DNA of 20,914 bases from assembly GCA_035263705.1 (NCBI GenBank), contig DATFRA010000253.1:1-20914 (forward strand), written 5' to 3'. Source of the DNA: DASZHJ01 sp035263705 (GTDB taxonomy: Bacteria > Pseudomonadota > Alphaproteobacteria > ATCC43930 > CGMCC-115725). Shown here piece after piece: positions 16,157 through 20,914 of this stretch. A model generated the notes under the pieces. That model made no database searches, was not told the origin of the DNA, and saw only the letters and a program-made list of their open reading frames with translations. A program made the translations under genes and the position numbers. The number at the start of each line of letters is the position of its first letter. Within the stretch, counting starts at the first letter, position 1.

Positions 16157-16552
16157 TCAGTCGTCGGCGCGCCAGAAGGGCAGGCTGCCCTTGTACTCCG
16201 CGGTGGCACGGTCGATGCCGAGGTCGCGCAGCATGCGATCGTCGAGACGGAGCAGCGCGTGACGCGACCGCGCCCTCTCCCGCCATTCGCGGACTTGCGC
16301 GAAGGCCGCGAGCGCAGCGGCGGTGATCCGCTCGGCCAGGGACCGGCGCCGCTCGATCACGCGCGGGTGCCAGCCCCGCATGACGATGGCGGGGTTCCGC
16401 CACCAGTGCGGATAGAGCACCTGAGTGCGGGGTTCGGGTAGCCGCCGGTCGAACCCCGGAAGGTGCAGCTCGGGGGCCTCCGAGATGCTCGTGAAGGCCG
16501 CCATATGGGCCGCCGTCAGGCTAGCAGTGGGCTTCTTCAAGGCCTGTGCCAT
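16157..16552 (-). CDS. DUF1127 (YjiS-like) protein with long N-terminal extension
   Basis: This 131-aa protein carries the DUF1127 signature at its C-terminal end: VREWRERARSRHALLRLDDRMLRDLGI (about 87-113), then GSLPFWR (122-128). DUF1127 proteins are usually about 45-75 residues; here about 85 residues precede the domain and contain a Trp/Pro segment (YPHWWRNPAIVMRGWHP, 47-63) and an Ala-rich helix (74-86). The family is linked to RNA-binding and to phosphate or stress responses in some alphaproteobacteria; the role of this one is unknown. ATG 16552 has AAGGAG eight bases upstream; the open frame continues to 17077 but that part is antisense to the LysR gene and is not coding. It is divergent from LysR. 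Confidence 0.85.
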   Translation of the reverse strand: MAQALKKPTASLTAAHMAAFTSISEAPELHLPGFDRRLPEPRTQVLYPHWWRNPAIVMRGWHPRVIERRRSLAERITAAALAAFAQVREWRERARSRHALLRLDDRMLRDLGIDRATAEYKGSLPFWRADD

Positions 16553-16560
16553 GGTCAAAA

Positions 16561-16566
16561 CTCCTT
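16561..16566 (-). promoter_or_regulatory. Ribosome binding site deciding the DUF1127 start
   Basis: AAGGAG on the minus strand, eight nucleotides before ATG 16552. It separates the true start from the longer open frame that runs over the LysR gene. Confidence 0.7.
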
Positions 16567-16632
16567 CGGTCTTGCGTTGGCTTTGATGGCCCTGAAAATG
16601 GTCGCGAATTGCCTTGGCAACAAATGATCTTC

Positions 16633-16651
16633 TCTCATAGGATGAATGAGA
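16633..16651. promoter_or_regulatory. Inverted repeat, candidate LysR-type operator
   Basis: TCTCAT-N7-ATGAGA is a perfect 6+6 inverted repeat; the next positions outward (TC/AA) match in one of two. It is in the 118-bp spacer between the divergent DUF1127 and LysR genes, 19 bp before the LysR ATG. LysR regulators typically bind such dyads (T-N11-A type) in divergent spacers to repress themselves and control the neighbour. Confidence 0.45.
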
Positions 16652-16670
16652 AAAATTATGGCATGACGGC

Positions 16671-17555
16671 ATGCAGGGACCGCTCCCTCTCAATGGTCTC
16701 AAGGCCTTCGAGGCGGCCGCGCGCCACCTGAGCTTCACGCGGGCGGCGGACGAGCTGCACGTGACCCAGGCGGCGGTCAGCCACCAGGTCAAGACCCTCG
16801 AGCAACGCCTGGGCGTGAAACTGTTTCGGCGCCTGCCCAAGAGCCTGCTGCTCACCGACGAGGGCCAGGCGCTGCTGCCGGAGCTGCACGATGCCTTCGA
16901 GCGGATGGCGCGGGCGGTCAACCGGGTGACCTCCGCGCAGGGCGGTTCCGCGCTCTCCGTGAGCACGCTCACCACCTTCGCGCTCAGCTGGCTGGTGAGC
17001 CGGCTGCCCCGCTTCCAGGCGCGCCATCCGGCGATCGAGGTGCGGCTCAACACCACTGCCCGCATGGTGGACTTCACGCGCGAGGACGTGGACGTCGCCG
17101 TGCGCTATGGCGACGGCAACTGGCCCGGGCTCCATGTCGAGAAGATGTTCGAGGACGAGCTGACGCCGCTCTGCGGCCGCGCCTACAAAGATCGGCTGCG
17201 CGCACCGCAAGACTTGCGCGACGTGCCGCTGCTCGATGCCTCGCCGCCCGAACCCGCCTCGGTCGGCGAGTGGGGCACCTGGTTCAAGGCCGCCGGCATC
17301 GCACAGCTGCCGATGACCCGCGGCGCCGTGTTCGACTCGACCAAGATCGCCGCGCAGGCGGCGATCGACGGCTTGGGCGTCGCCATCGGGTCGCCCTATC
17401 TCTTCGCGGAGGACATCGCCGCCGGCCGACTGTTCCAGCCCTTCCCCCTCACGGTGCGCAACGGCAAGGCTTACTGGCTCGTCTGCGCCGAGGGCACCGC
17501 TGCCCGCCCCAAGATCAAGGCCTTCCGCGACTGGATCTTCAGCGAGCTCGGGTAG
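16671..17555 (+). CDS. LysR-family transcriptional regulator, GcvA-like
   Basis: This 294-aa protein is of typical length. The N-terminal winged helix-turn-helix is clear: LNGLKAFEAAARHLSFTRAADELHVTQAAVSHQVKTLEQRLGVKLFRR (7-55). The effector domain carries GcvA-subgroup features: TTFALSWLVSRLPRFQARHPAIEVRL (about 101-126), DVDVAVRYGDGNWPGL and FDSTKIAAQAAIDGLGVAIG. GcvA itself controls glycine cleavage, but this subgroup is large and mostly unassigned, so the ligand is unknown. It starts at ATG 16671; no upstream start in frame is better. Divergent transcription from the DUF1127 gene across a spacer with a dyad suggests it controls that gene and itself. Control of the nearby M81 or SMP-30 genes is possible but unsupported. 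Confidence 0.92.
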   Translation: MQGPLPLNGLKAFEAAARHLSFTRAADELHVTQAAVSHQVKTLEQRLGVKLFRRLPKSLLLTDEGQALLPELHDAFERMARAVNRVTSAQGGSALSVSTLTTFALSWLVSRLPRFQARHPAIEVRLNTTARMVDFTREDVDVAVRYGDGNWPGLHVEKMFEDELTPLCGRAYKDRLRAPQDLRDVPLLDASPPEPASVGEWGTWFKAAGIAQLPMTRGAVFDSTKIAAQAAIDGLGVAIGSPYLFAEDIAAGRLFQPFPLTVRNGKAYWLVCAEGTAARPKIKAFRDWIFSELG

Positions 17556-17599
17556 CTCGCGTCGAAACCTGGCAAGGAGTTTGCAGGGAGAGTCCCGTG

Positions 17600-17659
17600 A
17601 TGTGGCTCCGGCGCTGGTTCCCGTGGTGCTGGTGCCGCATTTCGCGGCACGCCGCCTAG
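17600..17659 (+). CDS. Possible 19-aa Trp-rich micro-ORF
   Basis: ATG to TAG encodes MWLRRWFPWCWCRISRHAA, with four Trp, two Cys and five basic residues. GGGAG at 17586-17590 is nine bases upstream, a reasonable ribosome site. It lies 44 bp after the LysR stop on the same strand, and no same-strand gene lies immediately downstream, so it does not look like an attenuation leader. Its 3' half overlaps a hairpin. It may be a real amphipathic micropeptide or chance. Confidence 0.25.
   Translation: MWLRRWFPWCWCRISRHAA
17632..17650 (+). terminator. Hairpin downstream of LysR, possible terminator
   Basis: GTGCCGC-ATTTC-GCGGCAC is a perfect 7-bp GC-rich stem with a 5-nt loop, about 75 bp after the LysR stop. 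There is no U-tract, so it would be a weak or factor-dependent terminator. Confidence 0.35.
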
Positions 17660-17715
17660 CAAGCGATCACCCGCTGCGTCCGGATCGATCTAGGTGGCGT
17701 GCCGACCAATCCTCG

Positions 17716-17735
17716 AAAATCGCGGATCGCCGCGA
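17716..17735 (-). terminator. Probable intrinsic terminator of the EamA-type gene
   Basis: On the minus strand TCGCGG-CGAT-CCGCGA (17735-17720) forms a 6-bp GC-rich stem with a 4-nt loop, followed directly by TTTT. It begins 21 bp after the stop codon of the transporter gene, the right place and order for rho-independent termination. Confidence 0.55.
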
Positions 17736-17756
17736 AAGGCCCGCTTTCCTGAGATG

Positions 17757-18230
17757 TCATGCGGGCGCGGTGCTTCTGAAAAAGATCGTCGCGATCCCGA
17801 GCACGATCAGGATGCTGCCCAGGATCTGGTTCCAAGTGATCTCCTCTCCCAAAACGAAGCGGGACAAGAAGAGCGCGAGCACGATCGTCCCGCTGACGAT
17901 GATCGGTATGGCGACCGAGGCCGGCATGGGTTTGGCGAGCCCCACGCCACCGAACAGGTAGAAATAGGCGATTTCCGCGGCGCCGATACAGAGTCCCGCG
18001 AGAGCCGCCCACAGGTAAGAGCCTGACGGCAGCGAGAAGGCCTGCCCGCCGCGCACGGCGAGGAAGCCGAGAAAGACCACGGAGGTCAGAAGGGCGGCGA
18101 GCTGAAGGGAGATTGTGGCCAGGATCGTGGTCGTCGCCGCTGCCGGCACGTATGTGCCAGAGACTTTGATGAGCACGTTGTATGCGGTGTAAAAGATCGT
18201 GACGGCGACGAGCAACGCGATGCCGATCAT
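17757..18230 (-). CDS. Half-size EamA/DMT-superfamily transporter
   Basis: This 157-aa protein has five predicted membrane segments at about 3-22, 33-58, 71-95, 105-126 and 131-151. The end, SRFVLGEEITWNQILGSILIVLGI, is the standard last helix pair of an EamA domain (the GE.... motif before the final helix). Classic EamA proteins have ten helices in two domains; this has one, so it must dimerise or pair with another unit, as small DMT proteins do. Such carriers move amino acids, sugars or other metabolites across the inner membrane; the substrate is unknown. ATG 18230 has only a weak ribosome site. It is divergent from the M81 gene across 109 bp, so the two may be co-regulated. A terminator follows. 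Confidence 0.82.
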   Translation of the reverse strand: MIGIALLVAVTIFYTAYNVLIKVSGTYVPAAATTTILATISLQLAALLTSVVFLGFLAVRGGQAFSLPSGSYLWAALAGLCIGAAEIAYFYLFGGVGLAKPMPASVAIPIIVSGTIVLALFLSRFVLGEEITWNQILGSILIVLGIATIFFRSTAPA

Positions 18231-18284
18231 GGTGTCATCTCACTTCTGACTGAGCCGCGCGCGGGCGTTTGCGGCGCGTATTGG

Positions 18285-18312
18285 AGAGACTAGACTCTGC
18301 CCGAGGCAGTCT
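18285..18312. promoter_or_regulatory. Overlapping dyads in the divergent transporter/M81 spacer
   Basis: AGAGACTAGACTCT (18285-18298) is a near-palindrome around CTAG. It overlaps a second hairpin, AGACT-CT-GCC-CGA-GGC-AGTCT (18292-18312), with a 2-nt bulge. It is 27 bp before the M81 start, a plausible operator or leader structure. No regulator is identified. Confidence 0.3.
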
Positions 18313-18339
18313 CAGCAAGTAAACCACTCTCAGAATCCA

Positions 18340-19866
18340 ATGCCCGAAAATCCCCGCATTGCCCTCTTGGGTTTCTCGATCGAGTGCAACAAGTTCGCGC
18401 CGCCGGCGACCGAGACGGACTTCTCCGCGCGCGCCTACGCTGCGGGCGCCGAGCTCCTGGCCGAGACGCGAGCGACGCATCCGCGCATCTCCCAGGAGAT
18501 GCCGGCTTTCGTCGCCGCGATGGACCGAACGGGACCGTGGACGCCGGTGCCGCTGCGGCTTGCGCAGGCGCAGCCGAACGGGCCCGTGGTGCACGCGTTC
18601 TTCGAGCGCCTGTTGGCGGAATGGCGACAGGGCCTCGAAAGGGAAAAACCGCTCGACGGCGTCTATGTCTGCTCCCACGGCGCGGGCCTCACCACCGAGG
18701 AGGACGATCCCGACGGCGCGCTCCTCGCGCTGGTGCGCGCGGTCGTGGGGCCCGGGGTGCCGATCGTTGCCACCTTCGATCTCCACGCCAACGTATCCGA
18801 GCGCATGGTCGAGAGCATCGACGTCTTCATCGGCTACCGCACCAATCCGCACCTCGACCTACGCGAGCGCGGCGAGGAGGCGGCGCTTGCGATGCGCGAG
18901 CTCTTGCAAGGCCTCAAGCCCCAGCATGCATTCATCCGGCTGCCGATTGTGCCGCCAACGGTCACGCTCCTCACGGCGGCCGGGCCTTATGCGGACATGA
19001 TCGCGCTGGGTCAGCGCCGAAGCACGCCAGAGATCCTGAACGTCTCGGTGATGGGCGGCTTCGCTTACGCCGACACCGGGAAGAACGGCATCGCCGTGAT
19101 CGTGACCGCGCGCCGCGACGCGCGCGCCGCCCGGGCGCTCGCCCGCGAGATCGCCGAGCTTGGCTGGGCGAACCGCGACCGGTTCCGCGCGCGGCTCACG
19201 CCGCTTGGGGAGGCCGTGGCGCTCGCGGTGGCGGCAGGCCGCGACCCGTCGAGACCCGCGGTCTGCCTCGCGGACGTCGCCGACAATCCCGGCGGCGGCG
19301 GGCGCGGCAACACCACTTATCTGCTGGAGGCGCTGCTCGAGGCGGACGCCTCGGGCGTGCTGCTCGGCATCTTCAACGACGCGGTCATCGCCGCGGAAGC
19401 GCACCAGCTCGGGCGTGGAGCGAAATTCGTCGCGCGACTGAACCGCGCGGAGACGAATCAGTTCTCCAAGCCGTTCGAGCACGCGGCGGAAGTGCTGGCA
19501 CTCTCCGACGGCGACTGCGTGGGGCGGCGCGGCATCGCCGCCGGGCGGCGCATCTCGCTCGGAAAATCGGCGGCCCTGCGGATGGGCGGGATCACCCTCA
19601 TCGTGATCTCGAACCGCCAGCAATGCGCCGATCCGGTCTTCTTCGAGATGTTCGGCCTCGACATCGCGAAGGCGCGCACGGTGGTCGTCAAGTCGCGCGG
19701 CCATTTCCGCGGCGGCTTCGACGAGTTCTTCAAGGGCGACCAGATCGTCGAGGTGGATTGCCCCGGACTCACCTCGCCGATGCTCAATCGCTTCGACTGG
19801 ACCCGGCTGCCGCGGCCGGTGGTGCCGCTCGACGAGAGCGTGAGCTGGGCACCGCCGGCGCGGTGA
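18340..19866 (+). CDS. M81 family metallopeptidase (MlrC-like)
   Basis: This 508-aa protein is of full family length. The N-terminal GFSIECNKFAPPATETDF (11-28) is the family opening with its Glu. Metal-site segments follow: YVCSHGAG (His113), ATFDLHANVS (Asp147, His149) and GYRTNPHLD (His171). Their spacing (34, 2, 22) equals that of the zinc residues reported for Sphingomonas MlrC as I remember them. The C-terminal domain has ADVADNPGGGGRGNTT (about 306-322) and KSRGHFRGGF. MlrC cleaves the tetrapeptide from microcystin breakdown, but most family members sit in alphaproteobacterial catabolic clusters with unknown amide substrates. There is no signal peptide, so it is cytoplasmic. ATG 18340 has no strong ribosome site. 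Its stop is 10 bp from the convergent VOC gene. It probably acts on a small peptide-like or cyclic amide related to the HyuAB substrate (inference). Confidence 0.9.
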   Translation: MPENPRIALLGFSIECNKFAPPATETDFSARAYAAGAELLAETRATHPRISQEMPAFVAAMDRTGPWTPVPLRLAQAQPNGPVVHAFFERLLAEWRQGLEREKPLDGVYVCSHGAGLTTEEDDPDGALLALVRAVVGPGVPIVATFDLHANVSERMVESIDVFIGYRTNPHLDLRERGEEAALAMRELLQGLKPQHAFIRLPIVPPTVTLLTAAGPYADMIALGQRRSTPEILNVSVMGGFAYADTGKNGIAVIVTARRDARAARALAREIAELGWANRDRFRARLTPLGEAVALAVAAGRDPSRPAVCLADVADNPGGGGRGNTTYLLEALLEADASGVLLGIFNDAVIAAEAHQLGRGAKFVARLNRAETNQFSKPFEHAAEVLALSDGDCVGRRGIAAGRRISLGKSAALRMGGITLIVISNRQQCADPVFFEMFGLDIAKARTVVVKSRGHFRGGFDEFFKGDQIVEVDCPGLTSPMLNRFDWTRLPRPVVPLDESVSWAPPAR

Positions 19867-19876
19867 TTGGTGTCCG

Positions 19877-20350
19877 CTACTTCTTCTGCTGCCTCATGAA
19901 GGCTTCGGCGCGCTTCTTGAGCTCGTCCTCCGGTACGTCCTCCTTGTGGGTGGCGAGGTGCCAGACGTGGCCGAAGGGATCCTGGATGGTGCCGGAGCGG
20001 TCGCCGTAGAATTTGTCCTCGACCGGGCGCACCGATGTGGCGCCCTGAGTGAGCGCGCGGTCCGTCACGGAATCGACATTGTCGACATAGAGATAGATCG
20101 CCGTCGGCGATCCGCCGACGGTTTGCGGGCCGCGCACGCCCATCTCCGGGAACTCGTCGGAGATCATGATCTTGGAATCACCGATCTGCAGCTCCGCATG
20201 GCCGATCTTGTCGCCGTGCACGAAGCGCATCAGCTCGCTCGCGCCGAAGGCCTTCTTGTAGAACTCGATCGCGCGCGCGGCGCCATTGATCGCAAGGCAC
20301 GGCGTGATCGTGTGATAGCCCGCTGGAATCGATCTCGCTTTTCCCGCCAT
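19877..20350 (-). CDS. VOC-superfamily protein, PhnB-like
   Basis: This 157-aa protein opens with AGYHTITPCLAINGAARAIEFYKKAFGA (10-37), the standard start of PhnB-like glyoxalase/bleomycin-resistance proteins. It has two beta-alpha-beta-beta-beta modules: GHAELQIGDSKIMISDEFPE in the first, and AIYLYVDNVDSVTDRALTQGA and QDPFGHVWHLATHKED in the second. His and Glu residues at usual VOC metal positions are present (GHAEL; FGHVW). Members isomerise, open or bind small molecules, often of unknown nature. GGGAG seven bases before ATG 20350 fixes the start. It is cytoplasmic, and is followed by the convergent M81 gene. It could be an isomerase or lyase of the same catabolic set, but VOC genes are too common for the context to prove it. 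Confidence 0.88.
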   Translation of the reverse strand: MAGKARSIPAGYHTITPCLAINGAARAIEFYKKAFGASELMRFVHGDKIGHAELQIGDSKIMISDEFPEMGVRGPQTVGGSPTAIYLYVDNVDSVTDRALTQGATSVRPVEDKFYGDRSGTIQDPFGHVWHLATHKEDVPEDELKKRAEAFMRQQKK

Positions 20351-20457
20351 CGCTTTTCTCCCTTTCTACGAAACACCGGGGCGCGGATTGAGGCACGGTC
20401 CTCTCGCCGCCGCAAGCGCGCGGCGGTGTCAATCGTGGGCGCGGAACCGTTGCGCGT

Positions 20458-20914
20458 TTAGCCGAGCGCCGCGCGGAACTTCGAGGCGATCATCGGTACC
20501 TGATCCTCGGTGAGACACACCGGCGATAGAACGAGCGTACCCGCCCCCACCTCCGAAAGATTGCAGCGCACGCTCGGCGTCCCCGCCTCGACCCGCGCGA
20601 CCAGGGCCATCGCATCGAGCCTGTCGGACCGCGGCCGCACCCGGACCTTCACGTAGGGAATGCGCGATTGGCGCGCGTCGCCGCCCGTGCCCACGTCGAG
20701 ACCGGGCACTGCCTTGAGCGCCGCGTCGAGCGCGGAGGCGATCGCGTGCCATCGCGCTTCGCGCGCACCGTCGTCGCCGATGAAAAGGCGCAGTGCCGTC
20801 AGCAAACCGACGATCTCCTCCTTGCCGACCTTGCAGGGGCGGCCGATGCCGTGGTGCGGCAGGCCCGGGAGCGCGCGTTTGTCGATGAAGGCCGGCGGCG
20901 GGTTGAAGAGATCG
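20458..20914 (-). CDS. SelA-like PLP-dependent enzyme, C-terminal part (cut by window edge)
   Basis: The frame is open from the window edge (first full codon at 20913) to TAA at 20460-20458, giving 151 residues. The first visible part contains LPHHGIGRPCKVGKEEIVGLLTALRLF, the C-terminal domain opening of the SelA/DgaE-like fold-type I PLP family (GIGR..KVGKEEI.GL..AL). RIPYVKVRVRP and CLTEDQVPMIASKFRAALG complete the small domain. The PLP-lysine lies upstream of the window. Relatives include L-seryl-tRNA(Sec) selenium transferase and D-glucosaminate-6-phosphate ammonia-lyase; in alphaproteobacteria most are beta-eliminating or aminotransfer enzymes of catabolic clusters rather than selenium enzymes. 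It lies upstream of the VOC gene on the same strand with a 107-bp gap, so co-transcription is possible. Confidence 0.8.
   Translation of the reverse strand, partial: DLFNPPPAFIDKRALPGLPHHGIGRPCKVGKEEIVGLLTALRLFIGDDGAREARWHAIASALDAALKAVPGLDVGTGGDARQSRIPYVKVRVRPRSDRLDAMALVARVEAGTPSVRCNLSEVGAGTLVLSPVCLTEDQVPMIASKFRAALG

Noticed and set aside
16553..17077. N-terminal extension of the DUF1127 reading frame to 306 aa
   Set aside because: It runs antisense over the LysR DNA-binding domain and passes through a good ribosome site and ATG at 16552.
18384..20009. A 541-codon frame overlapping the M81 gene
   Set aside because: It is in another frame of the same strand, rich in Arg/Ala/Gly, and crosses the M81 stop into the VOC gene; M81 motifs are in the other frame.

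Overview
High-GC bacterial DNA. The window most likely comes from an alphaproteobacterium, probably Hyphomicrobiales (Bradyrhizobium-like) or a relative. The grounds are strong GC bias at third codon positions, a GcvA-type LysR gene beside a DUF1127 gene, an orphan TAXI-type binding protein, an M81 (MlrC-like) enzyme near hydantoinase A/B genes, and an inverted pair of palindromic units carrying CTCATCCTGAG, a sequence common between genes in Rhizobiales. This assignment is inference; no rRNA or tRNA gene is present to settle it.

Region 1 (1-6233) looks like a glycan or protein-glycosylation block. It holds the 3' end of a polysaccharide deacetylase gene, two same-strand genes for TPR proteins with SPINDLY/GT41-type O-GlcNAc-transferase-like domains (735 and 844 aa), and a divergent GT8-like glycosyltransferase with a DxD motif. 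The two TPR proteins share nearly identical repeat units but quite different catalytic halves.

Region 2 (6403-13477) is catabolic. The hydantoinase/oxoprolinase subunits HyuA and HyuB lie in the same direction but are separated by an antisense gene for an exported calcineurin-like phosphatase. A short formyltransferase-fold protein and an HpcH/HpaI aldolase follow.

Region 3 (13478-16552) holds a small secreted aromatic-rich protein, a TAXI-type solute-binding protein with no visible signal peptide, a palindromic intergenic repeat, an SMP-30/gluconolactonase and a DUF1127 protein with a long N-terminal extension.

Region 4 (16553-20914) holds a divergent LysR regulator with a candidate operator, a half-size EamA-type transporter with a probable intrinsic terminator, an M81 peptidase-family enzyme whose metal ligands all appear intact, a PhnB-like VOC protein and the C-terminal part of a SelA-like PLP enzyme cut by the window edge.

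From about 6.4 kb onward the genes read as parts for uptake and stepwise opening of an unidentified cyclic amide, lactone or peptide-like compound. Each family is known; the combination and substrate are not established. Genes alternate strand often, and five convergent junctions have 19 bp or less between stop codons or overlap. No CRISPR, tRNA, rRNA, transposase or phage gene was seen.
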